Shown here one piece after another: positions 1 to 7,972 of a DNA stretch of 21,268 bases. The translations under genes were made by a program, and so were the position numbers. The stretch spans positions 1-21,268 of the forward strand of contig JAEWLI010000145.1 of NCBI GenBank assembly GCA_023393375.1, given 5' to 3'. The DNA comes from Bacteroidota bacterium. GTDB taxonomy: Bacteria > Bacteroidota > Bacteroidia > Cytophagales > Cyclobacteriaceae. The notes under the pieces are model-generated. The model ran no database searches, had not been told where the DNA came from, and worked only from the letters and a program-made list of their open reading frames with translations. Positions within the stretch are counted from its first letter, which is position 1. Each line of letters starts with the position of its first letter.

Positions 1-335
1 GCCTTACCTATTATATCGATCATGATCCTTGGATTTTAGTTCATGCCGGGTTTAATTACCAGTCACAAAATCCGTTAGACGAAAAAGATACAATGTTAAA
101 CATTCGTCATATTAAAAAACCTGCTACGTTACATAAAAACAGAATGATCATTCACGGCCATGTACCGGTGCCTTTACATCAAATCATTCATCAATTCAAA
201 TTTTCCGATCACTGGAATTATTTTTTAGATGCAGGATGTGTATATCCTGATCGTAATGGTATGGGATTTTTAGTTGCTTTGGAATTGAAAACCAAAAAAC
301 TATTTGCAAAAGAGTGTATGGACGATATTAATTAA
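1..335 (+). CDS. Metallophosphoesterase (Ser/Thr protein phosphatase-like), C-terminal part
   Basis: The 5' end lies outside the window. The open frame runs from base 3 to a TAA at 333-335, about 110 residues. It contains WILVHAGFN, matching the histidine motif before the last metal-binding block of calcineurin-like phosphoesterases. About 35 residues later comes IHGHVPV, the conserved Gly-His metal-binding motif, and then FLDAGCVYP, which resembles the 'D.GC.y' segment near the end of PP1-like bacterial phosphatases. Family members hydrolyse phosphomonoesters, on proteins or small molecules such as diadenosine tetraphosphate, using two metal ions. The substrate here cannot be read. An internal ATG at 93 is not the true start, because the conserved HAG motif lies upstream of it. 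Confidence 0.8.
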   Translation, partial: LTYYIDHDPWILVHAGFNYQSQNPLDEKDTMLNIRHIKKPATLHKNRMIIHGHVPVPLHQIIHQFKFSDHWNYFLDAGCVYPDRNGMGFLVALELKTKKLFAKECMDDIN

Positions 336-625
336 TTGAATTTATGTTAATATTTCCTCTTCTATTGTAATATTTTAAAATAAACTGGCGAAATATTAGG
401 CAATAGGATAATTAATGCTTTTCTTTTCCTGCCCCATCTATCCAATAAATAGGTTATAATTGTATATTTCGAGGTTTTTGGCAAATTTATTTTTTAACAA
501 ACTGCATATACAATATACGTAAGGTTTAAATATGGGTTCGGTTTTTTTACCCCCAAACTCGTTCTATCTTGCACTCACAAAAAACCAGTGATCCAAATTG
601 TCTTACTTAAATATTATTTCTACAC

Positions 626-1141
626 ATGAAACAATCGAAAAGGATGTTGTGGCTATTGTTAATAGCCATTATTCCATTGAACGGGTTTACAAAGTATGAA
701 AAAGATTATAAATTTCATACGGTATTTGTGTATAATTTTACCAAATACATTGAATGGCCTGTTAAAACCGATCAAATGACCATCGGCATTTATAATGCGA
801 CCGATGATGTGTTGGAGTCTTTTAAGAGAATGGCAGATCTCAAATCTACGCCTACTCAAAAGTTTGTGATTAAGAATATAAAAAACGCAGCTGAATCTAC
901 CGATTGTCACATCTTGTTTATCCCTGAAGATCAAAGCAGTAAATTTCAAGATCTGATGGATAAATTATCAGGGAAACCCATTTTGGTCATTACCGAACAA
1001 CCAGGTTTGATCAAAAAAGGCAGCCTGATAAACTTCATTACGACAAATGGCAAGCTTAATATCGAACTGAACCGCAGCGCATGTGAAAAAGCAGGGCTGA
1101 AGGTGTCGGGACAATTATTGGGCCTTGCAATCTTAGTTTAA
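626..1141 (+). CDS. YfiR/DUF4154 family periplasmic protein
   Basis: 171 residues. The hydrophobic N-terminus (residues 7-20) looks like a signal peptide, so the product is probably periplasmic. Residues 28-45 (YKFHTVFVYNFTKYIEWP) match the start of the YfiR/DUF4154 fold, and residues 131-168 (GSLINFITTNGKLNIELN, then AGLKVSGQLLGLA) match its end. In Pseudomonas, YfiR is a periplasmic repressor of the diguanylate cyclase YfiN. No cyclase gene lies beside this one, so that role cannot be carried over. Only two cysteines (94 and 153) remain in the mature region, so the two disulfides of Pseudomonas YfiR cannot both form. The TonB-dependent receptor gene starts 27 bp after the stop, which suggests co-transcription. 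The 290 bp upstream hold no recognisable gene. Confidence 0.85.
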   Translation: MKQSKRMLWLLLIAIIPLNGFTKYEKDYKFHTVFVYNFTKYIEWPVKTDQMTIGIYNATDDVLESFKRMADLKSTPTQKFVIKNIKNAAESTDCHILFIPEDQSSKFQDLMDKLSGKPILVITEQPGLIKKGSLINFITTNGKLNIELNRSACEKAGLKVSGQLLGLAILV

Positions 1142-1168
1142 CCAATCCTTATTTAAAATAGAATAAAA

Positions 1169-3550
1169 ATGAAAAAATATATTATCATCATTTTTCTGGT
1201 GATACCAGTGATTAATATCACTTTGGCTCAACAAAAAGATGTTTTTGAACCATTAGGAGAAGATAAAAGCATTTACGACCTTTCTCTGGAAGAATTATTT
1301 AACACCAACGTTAGTTCGGTTTCAAAAAAATCTGAAAGTTTGTTCGAAGCTCCTTTATCAGCTTCTGTGGTCACTAGCGAAGAAATAAAAAATTCAGGTG
1401 CTACTTCTATTCCGGAAGCATTGCGTTTGATGCCAGGACTCATCGTGAGAGAGCAAACCAATGGTGTTTATGAAGTATTTGTCCGTGGAGGTGAGAATTC
1501 GGCCCCATATTCGCATTTGCCTTATTTTGGCAACACCACCACATTGGTTATGATTGATGGAAGACCTGTTTATAATTATTTACAGGGCGGAACATTTTGG
1601 GAAACCCTACCTGTCGATCTGAATGACGTGGAAAGAATTGAACTGGTTCGTGGTGCCATGGCAGCATTATATGGGCCGAATGCGGTTTCTGGTGTAATCA
1701 ATATCATCACCAGAAAACCAAAAAATTATACAGTGTATTCATATGCCAATGCGCAATATGGCACCAACAATACCTTGATTGCCAACGGTTCTTTGGGATA
1801 TAAATGGAATCAAAAACTGGATGTCACAGTTTCTGGGAACATGCAGAAAAGGGATAGGTACAATGACACTTATTATACGTATGCCACTAATGATTATGTA
1901 AAGTTGGATCAGATTACCAATTTATTTGGGGGTGAAATGCTTGATTTAAAAGAAAAATTCCCGAATCCAGAAAAGGCGTTGGATAAAAAAGGAGCTAATT
2001 TATTTTTAAACTATAACCCATTGGATAAAGTCAGGATGGAAATAGCAGTGGGTATGGAAGATAGTTGGGTACAGAAAGTATATTCTGAAAATTCTGCAAC
2101 ACCTTTTTCTACTTCAGTTTCTAATACTAAATATGGAGATTTTAGACTAAAGATGCATAATTTATCTGGACAGGTTTCCTTATTACAAGGAACCCAATCA
2201 CCTGCCTTGAGCACATTTGGATTGAAATATGATATGAAGTCAATGGATGCTTTTTTTGAATATGACTTTATCATTGGAAGCAAAAATGAAGGTTTAGAGT
2301 CAAGGAATTTTGGAGAATTCCAAGCTGGGTTTTTACCCAAAGGACATAGTATAAGTATTAGACCAGGTTTCAATTTTAGAAAAGCAATTTATGATGATAC
2401 TCCGTATTTTGAAAAAGGTGCAGGATTTATCAATGCAAAGGGTGAATTAGTTACCACAGCTTTGTCAGCAAAACTTGATTATGATATTATTAAAAAATTC
2501 AGGCTGACTGCTGCATTTAGAAATGATCAGCATAATTATCCCGAAAACAAAAGTTTTTTGTCGTATCAGACATCAGCTAAATATCATATTGATAGCAAAA
2601 ATATTATTCGTGCTACTTATTCAAGAGCTTATAGAAGTGTTTATATTTATGATACGTATAGTGATTTTTCTTTGGGTGCAAATTTTCCTAAAACACATCC
2701 AATTTATGAATCACAGGTATATCCTGGTATAGCTATGTATTTATTGAGCGAGGGTATGGCATCAAGTTTTGAAGAAGGTTTGGCTATGGCTCCCCATGTA
2801 GTAAACACAGCGCGATATGCATTTACGTATGAAGGTAATCAAAATCTAGACCTATTAAAAATAGATATGATAGAATTGGGATATAGAAGCAGGTTTTCGG
2901 ATAATATTTCTGTGGATATTGAAGGATACAAATCCAAAACAGATGGTTTTGTATATCCTTTGACTGTTTCTGAATCTACGGCTCCGGTGATGTTGCCTAC
3001 TACTCGGGTCGATGTAGTGAGTGAAGCTCTTAATGTGAATTTAAATTATCCACAAGAACTTCATCAATACGGAGTTACTCTCTCTGTTAACTATTTAGAT
3101 AATGATATACAAGTGAAACCATATATTACACTACAGAAGTCAAAATTTAAAAAGTTCAATACACATATTGAAGACTTAGGGGATCCTGAGAATGAAGTTG
3201 TTTTTGAAAACAGAGATCATAAAGGCACACCAGTGTTATTTGGAGGAGCTTACATGAATTATAAAATCAATAAGTTCAACTTCAATCTTAATCCTTATTT
3301 TTTGTCCAAGAGTGAATTACTTCATGATTATAGCTTTCTTAGAGGTGATTTAGAACTTCCTCTTGCTGGTGCCGGCCACATGTACAACAAGAGCAAGATG
3401 GTACTTAATGCAAGGATAGGATATCAATTGACCTCTAATCTGGACATTTTTGTATCAGGTAAGAACATAACTGCTGCCAAAAGCCCCGAATATTTCTTTA
3501 CTGATAATATTCCGGCTTCAGTATTATTCGGAATCAATTTTAATTACTAG
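1169..3550 (+). CDS. TonB-dependent outer membrane receptor
   Basis: 793 residues. The signal peptide (about 1-20) ends in TLAQQ. A plug domain follows at about residues 55-185: APLSASVVTSEEI, then PEALRLMPGLIVRE, then VERIELVRGAMAALYGPNAV and GVINIITRKP. These are the classical TonB-receptor plug signatures. The rest is a beta-barrel of about 600 residues ending in GINFNY, with the terminal aromatic residue expected of outer membrane proteins. There is no carboxypeptidase-regulatory-like domain, unlike the second receptor in this window, and no SusD partner nearby, so it is not an obvious glycan system. The substrate is unknown. The gene probably forms a unit with the upstream YfiR-like gene and ends at a strong hairpin terminator 22 bp downstream. 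Confidence 0.93.
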   Translation: MKKYIIIIFLVIPVINITLAQQKDVFEPLGEDKSIYDLSLEELFNTNVSSVSKKSESLFEAPLSASVVTSEEIKNSGATSIPEALRLMPGLIVREQTNGVYEVFVRGGENSAPYSHLPYFGNTTTLVMIDGRPVYNYLQGGTFWETLPVDLNDVERIELVRGAMAALYGPNAVSGVINIITRKPKNYTVYSYANAQYGTNNTLIANGSLGYKWNQKLDVTVSGNMQKRDRYNDTYYTYATNDYVKLDQITNLFGGEMLDLKEKFPNPEKALDKKGANLFLNYNPLDKVRMEIAVGMEDSWVQKVYSENSATPFSTSVSNTKYGDFRLKMHNLSGQVSLLQGTQSPALSTFGLKYDMKSMDAFFEYDFIIGSKNEGLESRNFGEFQAGFLPKGHSISIRPGFNFRKAIYDDTPYFEKGAGFINAKGELVTTALSAKLDYDIIKKFRLTAAFRNDQHNYPENKSFLSYQTSAKYHIDSKNIIRATYSRAYRSVYIYDTYSDFSLGANFPKTHPIYESQVYPGIAMYLLSEGMASSFEEGLAMAPHVVNTARYAFTYEGNQNLDLLKIDMIELGYRSRFSDNISVDIEGYKSKTDGFVYPLTVSESTAPVMLPTTRVDVVSEALNVNLNYPQELHQYGVTLSVNYLDNDIQVKPYITLQKSKFKKFNTHIEDLGDPENEVVFENRDHKGTPVLFGGAYMNYKINKFNFNLNPYFLSKSELLHDYSFLRGDLELPLAGAGHMYNKSKMVLNARIGYQLTSNLDIFVSGKNITAAKSPEYFFTDNIPASVLFGINFNY

Positions 3551-3572
3551 TTTTCTTTAGTCATATCTATGG

Positions 3573-3604
3573 AAAAGGCATAACTATTAGTTATGCCTTT
3601 TTTT
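3573..3604 (+). terminator. Rho-independent terminator after the first TonB receptor
   Basis: A perfect 13-bp stem (3573-3585 with 3589-3601), loop ATT, flows into a run of seven T. It lies 22 bp after the receptor stop codon. The left flank has only four A, so termination in the opposite direction, for the convergent small membrane gene, is possible but weaker. Confidence 0.9.
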
Positions 3605-3621
3605 CATATTTAACTTTACTG

Positions 3622-3834
3622 TTATGCACTCCTTTTGCTAGTGGAAAGTGTTACCACAAGACCTAGTAAAAAGATAATGCCACTGATAATGACTGGTGTC
3701 CAGTTGGCCGAACTGACTGCAACATCCATACCCAACAAGCTAAAGCTTTCTGAATCCGAAGCAGCCTGAATACCATAAATTACTAATCCAACCAGTCCGA
3801 CAATCAATAAGATAATTCCGATTATTTTTTTCAT
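3622..3834 (-). CDS. Small two-helix membrane protein (DUF3185-like)
   Basis: 70 residues from the ATG at 3834. A longer reading from a TTG at 3858 was rejected because it overlaps the upstream gene's stop and adds polar residues before a natural MKKIIG start. Two hydrophobic segments (about residues 3-22 and 44-63) flank a short polar loop. The protein ends in basic STSKRSA. The glycine-rich first helix and overall plan resemble small inner membrane proteins of the DUF3185 type, but similarity is too low to be certain. It lies 20 bp after the 48-residue membrane protein gene and probably shares its transcript. No function can be given. Confidence 0.75.
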   Translation of the reverse strand: MKKIIGIILLIVGLVGLVIYGIQAASDSESFSLLGMDVAVSSANWTPVIISGIIFLLGLVVTLSTSKRSA

Positions 3835-3854
3835 AGTTATTGGCGATTTTACTG

Positions 3855-4001
3855 TCAAACACCTCCACGAATAAGACGGAACAAGAAAATGATTACAGCA
3901 ATAACCAATAGTACATGAATAAATCCCCCTGCACTAAAAGCAAAGAAACCAAGAGCCCATCCTACGATCAGGATAATGGCCAAAATAGTGATAATGTCCA
4001 T
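3855..4001 (-). CDS. Tiny lmo0937-family membrane protein
   Basis: 48 residues, start ATG at 4001, stop TGA at 3855-3857. The reading is MDIITILAIILIVGWALGFF, a short AFSAGGFIH turn, a second hydrophobic stretch VLLVIAVIIFLF, and RLIRGGV. Two transmembrane helices around a conserved glycine/histidine turn and a basic tail are the pattern of the widespread lmo0937 family of about 50-residue membrane proteins. Family function is not established; many such genes sit near stress-response genes. It is the first gene of a two-gene unit with the 70-residue membrane protein. It is short enough to be missed by automated gene calling. Confidence 0.85.
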   Translation of the reverse strand: MDIITILAIILIVGWALGFFAFSAGGFIHVLLVIAVIIFLFRLIRGGV

Positions 4002-4030
4002 AAGCTTAAAAAATTTAATTAAACATCAAT

Positions 4031-4053
4031 TAAAAAATCCCCGATAGTATCGG
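4031..4053 (-). terminator. Probable terminator after the zinc-ribbon gene
   Basis: Read on the minus strand, a short hairpin CCGAT-ACT-ATCGG (4053 to 4041) is followed by GGATTTTTTA. The stem is only 5 bp, but the T tract and the position between the zinc-ribbon gene (stop at 4122) and the tiny membrane gene (start at 4001) fit a terminator. Confidence 0.5.
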
Positions 4054-4121
4054 AGTAATCCGCAGGTTTATATCAATCAACTGATAACTTTTGTAAAGGT
4101 TTAAAATACTGATAAACTGTT

Positions 4122-4292
4122 CTAAAAGAAGATTCCTGAAAGGAACCAGATTAACAACAGAAAAATCAAGATGATAGCGGCTAATTTTTTGCCGGGTGAG
4201 GTTTCCGGAAATTCATACCCACAATAATGACAGGTCCGGGTATTTTTATCGACATTCAGTCCGCATGAGGGGCATTCCTTCTGTTTTGACAT
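4122..4292 (-). CDS. 56-residue zinc-ribbon membrane protein
   Basis: Start ATG at 4292, stop TAG at 4122-4124. Residues 7-24 hold two CxxC knuckles (ECPSCGLN and TCHYCGYEF), the pattern of a minimal zinc ribbon. A PETSPGKK linker follows, then one transmembrane helix (about residues 38-55, AAIILIFLLLIWFLSGIFF) ending at the C-terminus. Its start codon overlaps the stop of the proline dehydrogenase gene (TAATG, sharing one A), so its translation is probably coupled to that gene. The product is likely a membrane-anchored protein with the zinc ribbon on the cytoplasmic side, since it has no signal sequence. Function is unknown. Confidence 0.85.
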   Translation of the reverse strand: MSKQKECPSCGLNVDKNTRTCHYCGYEFPETSPGKKLAAIILIFLLLIWFLSGIFF

Positions 4293-5470
4293 TATTGATG
4301 TTTTCTGCGGTTTATTTCTTTTTTAATCAATTGCAACTCCCGGCTGCTTTGACCAGCGATTGCAGAGTTTTCTTCTGCCCGTCTGATCAGATATGGAATC
4401 ACCTTTTCCACCGGCCCATAAGGTACATATTTGGTTATATTGTATCCTGCACTGGCCAAGTTGTAGGAAATATGATCACTCATGCCAAACAGCTGGGCTG
4501 AAAATATTCTTTCATCATTTTTTGATAGTCCATATTTTTCAATCAGTCGGATCATATGATAATTACTAGCTTCATTATGTGATCCACAACATACTGAAAT
4601 ATGGTTGATGTTTTGAATACAAAATTCCAGAGCATCATTAAAAGCCTGATCAGTCATCACTTTTGTAGCATTTATAGGATCTTGATAACCTTTTTCAACT
4701 GCTCGTTTGCGCTCTTTTTCCATATACGCACCTCGGACCAATTTAGCCCCCATATAAAACTTTTCTTCTATAGATTTTTTGAATGCTTTTTTTAAATTCT
4801 CCAGCATTTCATGCCTATACATCTGGAAAGTATTAAAAACAATTGGTTTGTCGATGTTATATCTGAGCATCATTTCATAAACCAGTTCATCCACGACATC
4901 CTGATACCAACTTTCCTCGCTATCGATAAATAGCCTTACATTATTTTCAAAAGCATGCCGACAAATCCGGTCAAACCTTTGCTTTACATTGTCAAAATGC
5001 TGGATTTCCAAACTGGTTAGTGGTTGCTTTTCCTGAATCTTTATTAATAATTCTTTTGAAGCTACACCTGTTGGTTTAAATACAGAAAATGGGATATTTT
5101 TGGTCTTGCCCGCTTTTTCTATTGCGCGCAAAATTTCGCTACAGGTACTGTCAAAATCCTCCTCATTATCTTCACCTTCTACCGCATAATCAAGAATAGC
5201 CCCTATATTATAATTTTGCAGTTGAGATATTACCTGATCGCACTCCTCTATAGATTCTCCTCCACAAAACTGTTTGAAAACTGCTCCCTTTACCAAACTA
5301 TGTACTGGTAATTTCAATTTTAAGGCAAGGTTAATTATATAAGTACCTGTTTTTACAATAAATTTGTTGTTCATTACGCTGAACAAAAGGTGCGTTTTTC
5401 TAAGGTCCTTATCTGAACGGGATGAAAATGCTATTTCAGTATTATCAAATGATATTTTATGTATGTCCAT
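4292..5470 (-). CDS. Proline dehydrogenase
   Basis: 392 residues from the ATG at 5470. A TTG reading from 5503 adds only a stretch without conservation. The enzyme oxidises L-proline to pyrroline-5-carboxylate with FAD and passes electrons to the quinone pool, the first step of proline catabolism. Family motifs in order: FKQFCGGES, ILDYAVEGEDNEEDF, FSVFKPTG, LFIDSEESWYQDVVDELV, IVFNTFQMYRHEML, GAKLVRGAYMEKERKRA, CCGSHNEAS, FSAQLFGMSDHISYNLA, YVPYGPVEKVIPYLIRRAEE. The last contains the RRxxE block that binds the substrate carboxylate. It is the stand-alone enzyme and not the PutA fusion; no P5C dehydrogenase gene is in the window. A zinc-ribbon gene overlaps its stop codon. It is transcribed divergently from the DAHP synthase gene, with 90 bp between the start codons. 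Confidence 0.95.
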   Translation of the reverse strand: MDIHKISFDNTEIAFSSRSDKDLRKTHLLFSVMNNKFIVKTGTYIINLALKLKLPVHSLVKGAVFKQFCGGESIEECDQVISQLQNYNIGAILDYAVEGEDNEEDFDSTCSEILRAIEKAGKTKNIPFSVFKPTGVASKELLIKIQEKQPLTSLEIQHFDNVKQRFDRICRHAFENNVRLFIDSEESWYQDVVDELVYEMMLRYNIDKPIVFNTFQMYRHEMLENLKKAFKKSIEEKFYMGAKLVRGAYMEKERKRAVEKGYQDPINATKVMTDQAFNDALEFCIQNINHISVCCGSHNEASNYHMIRLIEKYGLSKNDERIFSAQLFGMSDHISYNLASAGYNITKYVPYGPVEKVIPYLIRRAEENSAIAGQSSRELQLIKKEINRRKHQ

Positions 5471-5491
5471 ATGAAGAAAAAGGGCATTGCA

Positions 5492-5499
5492 CAAATATA
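5492..5499 (-). promoter_or_regulatory. Bacteroidota -7 promoter element for proline dehydrogenase
   Basis: Minus-strand TATATTTG is an exact match to the TAnnTTTG -7 element, 21 bp before the proline dehydrogenase ATG. No good -33 element is seen, so this rests on the -7 match and position. Confidence 0.55.
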
Positions 5500-5517
5500 A
5501 CAAACAATTATAATGTT

Positions 5518-5525
5518 TATCTTTG
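5518..5525 (+). promoter_or_regulatory. Bacteroidota -7 promoter element for the DAHP synthase gene
   Basis: TATCTTTG exactly matches TAnnTTTG, 35 bp before the ATG at 5561. It lies 18 bp from the opposing element for proline dehydrogenase, so the two promoters would overlap back to back. No clear -33 element is present. Confidence 0.55.
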
Positions 5526-5560
5526 CAGATTATTAATTTTAATAAACAAACAATTTGAAA

Positions 5561-6667
5561 ATGCAGGTTCTTGATTTAAGTAGTTGGGGCTTTGAGGATA
5601 AGAAGCCATTAATAATGGCCGGGCCATGTAGTGCGGAAACGGAAGAGCAGTTGATGGAAACTTCCATAGCCTTAAAAGAAATGGGGATTTCTATCATCCG
5701 GGCAGGTATATGGAAGCCCAGAACCAGGCCGAACAATTTTGAGGGAATTGGAACAGAAGCCTTGAAATGGGCGCAGAATGTAAAGAAGGAACTGAATGTG
5801 AAGTTTGCCATTGAAGTTGCTACGCCAGCACATGTATTCGAAGCGTTAAAACACGGAATAGATATTATTTGGATTGGGGCACGATCTACTGCCAATCCTT
5901 TCACTGTTCAGGAAATTGCCAACGCATTGAAAGGAATGGATATGCCCGTCTTTATCAAGAACCCGGTAAATCCGGATTTATCCCTTTGGTTGGGAGCTAT
6001 TGAAAGGATTGCAAATGCAGGTATTTCAAAAATTGGGGCTATCCATCGAGGCTTTTCATCAGTACAAACCTCCAAATTTAGGAATGTACCTCTTTGGCAA
6101 ATTCCTTTGGAATTAAAGAGCAAATTCCCAAAATTACCACTTTTCTGCGATCCTAGCCATATTTCAGGTGTTAGGGAAGGGATATTTGAAATTTCTCAAA
6201 GAGCACTCGACCTGGACTATGATGGGCTGATCATTGAATCACACCGCGATCCGGAACATGCTTGGAGTGATGCCGCACAACAGTTATCGCCCGAACAATT
6301 AAAGGATTTACTGACAAAACTCAAAATCAGGAAATCAACTTCGGAAAATCAGGAATTCATCAATCACCTGGAAGATCTTCGTGAACAGATCGATAATATT
6401 GACAGAGAAATCTTTGAGGCAATTTCTGCCAGAATGCGGGTAGTTGATAAAATCGGGTATTACAAGAAAGAAAATAATGTTACCGTATTTCAGGTAAATC
6501 GTTGGAAAGAGATTTCTGAAAACAGGAAACAATGGGCCAAAGCACTTAATTTGAATATTGATTTCATGGACGAATTCTTCAAATTATTGCATGATGCATC
6601 TATAAGAAGGCAGACTGCCATCATCAACTCGGAAGAACCAGTAAAAAACGATACAGCGACTACTTAA
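5561..6667 (+). CDS. Bifunctional DAHP synthase / chorismate mutase
   Basis: 368 residues from the ATG at 5561; a TTG two codons earlier was rejected. Residues 1-255 are a type I (beta-class) 3-deoxy-7-phosphoheptulonate synthase. It shows MAGPCSAET (19-27), IRAGIWKPRTRPNNFEG (46-62, phosphoenolpyruvate/erythrose-4-phosphate contacts), FIKNPVNPDLSLWLGA (131-146), IGAIHRGF (158-165), CDPSHISG (196-203, metal ligands) and IIESHRDP (224-231). Residues 265-352 are an AroQ-type chorismate mutase helical domain: LREQIDNIDREIFEAISARM, KIGYYKKE. The fusion joins the first shikimate step to the branch point toward prephenate and allows prephenate feedback, as known for this architecture. The synthase-first, mutase-last order is typical of Bacteroidota. 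aroB follows 8 bp later, so the two form an operon. Confidence 0.95.
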   Translation: MQVLDLSSWGFEDKKPLIMAGPCSAETEEQLMETSIALKEMGISIIRAGIWKPRTRPNNFEGIGTEALKWAQNVKKELNVKFAIEVATPAHVFEALKHGIDIIWIGARSTANPFTVQEIANALKGMDMPVFIKNPVNPDLSLWLGAIERIANAGISKIGAIHRGFSSVQTSKFRNVPLWQIPLELKSKFPKLPLFCDPSHISGVREGIFEISQRALDLDYDGLIIESHRDPEHAWSDAAQQLSPEQLKDLLTKLKIRKSTSENQEFINHLEDLREQIDNIDREIFEAISARMRVVDKIGYYKKENNVTVFQVNRWKEISENRKQWAKALNLNIDFMDEFFKLLHDASIRRQTAIINSEEPVKNDTATT

Positions 6668-6675
6668 TCCCATTC

Positions 6676-7716
6676 ATGATTCCTTCCAGCATTGTATTTA
6701 CACATCAGGTATCCCGGCAATTAGAAATATTTTTACATAAAAAGAATTTTTCCGGGATTGCCGTATTGGTTGATGAGAATACTGAAAAACATTGCTACCC
6801 GCTTATAAAAGGGGCGTTAGCTGATCATAGTGTAATTAGAATCAAGAGTGGGGAAGAAAATAAGAACCTAAAAACCTGTTCCGCTATTTGGCAGGAAATG
6901 ACGGAATCTGGTTTTGATAGAAAATCGTTACTGATCAATCTGGGTGGCGGGGTGATTGGGGATATGGGTGGATTTTGTGCAGCTACATTTAAGAGGGGCC
7001 TTTCTTTTTTAAATATTCCCACCACTTTATTGGCCCAAGTCGATGCCAGTGTAGGTGGAAAACAAGGTATAGATTTTCAGGGATATAAAAATCATATTGG
7101 GGTATTCAAAGATCCGGAGATGGTCATCATCTCCCCGGTATTTCTAAACACCCTGATTAAAAGAGAACTCAGATCAGGTTTTGCTGAAATTATTAAACAT
7201 GCCTTGATCGCTGATGAGGCCTATTGGAAAGTGATTTCCAGTCGTACATTTGAGGATCAGGAATGGGAAAGTCATATCAAACATTCACTTGAAGTAAAGT
7301 CTGCGATTACCCAGGAAGATCCTTTTGAATCGGGACGTAGAAAAATTCTCAATTTCGGTCATACGATTGGACATGCAGTGGAAAGCTTTTACTTAAACTC
7401 AGGGCAAAAATTGCTTCATGGGGAGGCAATTGCCGTGGGCATGATATGTGAGGCTTATCTATCAACCATCAAAAACAAGCTCCCCAATGATTGTTTAAGT
7501 GATATTCAACAATATTTGATTAGTATATTTGGAAAAATATCCCTTGAAAAAAAATTATTTGAAGAAATTGCTGCAATCACTATACAAGATAAGAAAAATT
7601 TGAACAAACAAGTTAAAGCAGCATTACTGTCCCGAATCGGCCACTGTGAATTCGACATTACCATTGATCAGAAAGATATTATTTCTGCATTGGGATATTA
7701 TGAAGGCCTTGATTAA
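6676..7716 (+). CDS. aroB: 3-dehydroquinate synthase
   Basis: 346 residues, close to the usual family length. AroB converts DAHP to 3-dehydroquinate with bound NAD and a divalent metal, the second shikimate step, directly after the product of the preceding gene. Conserved blocks: INLGGGVIGDMGGFCAATFK (NAD-binding glycine loop), FLNIPTTLLAQVDASVGGKQ, YKNHIGVFKDPEMVI, SGFAEIIKHALI (Glu and Lys of the active site), ILNFGHTIGHAVES and LLHGEAIAVGM (the two histidine-bearing metal-binding motifs). The gene starts 8 bp after the DAHP synthase stop, so the pair is almost certainly co-transcribed. No clear terminator follows; the 256 bp to the next gene hold nothing recognisable. Confidence 0.96.
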   Translation: MIPSSIVFTHQVSRQLEIFLHKKNFSGIAVLVDENTEKHCYPLIKGALADHSVIRIKSGEENKNLKTCSAIWQEMTESGFDRKSLLINLGGGVIGDMGGFCAATFKRGLSFLNIPTTLLAQVDASVGGKQGIDFQGYKNHIGVFKDPEMVIISPVFLNTLIKRELRSGFAEIIKHALIADEAYWKVISSRTFEDQEWESHIKHSLEVKSAITQEDPFESGRRKILNFGHTIGHAVESFYLNSGQKLLHGEAIAVGMICEAYLSTIKNKLPNDCLSDIQQYLISIFGKISLEKKLFEEIAAITIQDKKNLNKQVKAALLSRIGHCEFDITIDQKDIISALGYYEGLD

Positions 7717-7972
7717 CCTCCAGGATTGAAATAATTATAGAATAAGATCACACAAGCTACCCTTATAGTCATTTTTTCAGTTAAAATTACATCTATAAAA
7801 ATTGATTTTCAGCTCATAAGACGACTTTTTATTTAATTGAGGTAATATTTTAAATATTATTTCATCTATTTTTAATTTAAACTTACCTTTTCTCTCAACT
7901 CTCTATTAATGCTTTGAAAGAAGCAGAAATATACTTATTTTTAACATTTGTAACAATAAAACCAAAATATCC

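Noticed and set aside
626..3550. SusC/SusD-type glycan system
   Set aside because: No SusD-like lipoprotein or glycoside hydrolase is nearby, and this receptor lacks the carboxypeptidase-regulatory-like domain typical of SusC.
3835..3858. Longer start (TTG at 3858) for the 70-residue membrane protein
   Set aside because: It overlaps the stop of the 48-residue gene and puts eight polar residues before a natural MKKIIG start; the ATG at 3834 is preferred.
4039..4054. CCCCGATAGTATCGGAG palindrome as a dispersed repeat or IS remnant
   Set aside because: Only one copy was noticed in the window and it is followed by a T tract on the minus strand, so a terminator explains it better.
5471..5503. 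TTG start at 5503 for proline dehydrogenase
   Set aside because: The extra residues are not conserved in the family, and the ATG at 5470 begins the conserved MDIHKISFDNTEIAF region. The extension would also cover the -7 element.
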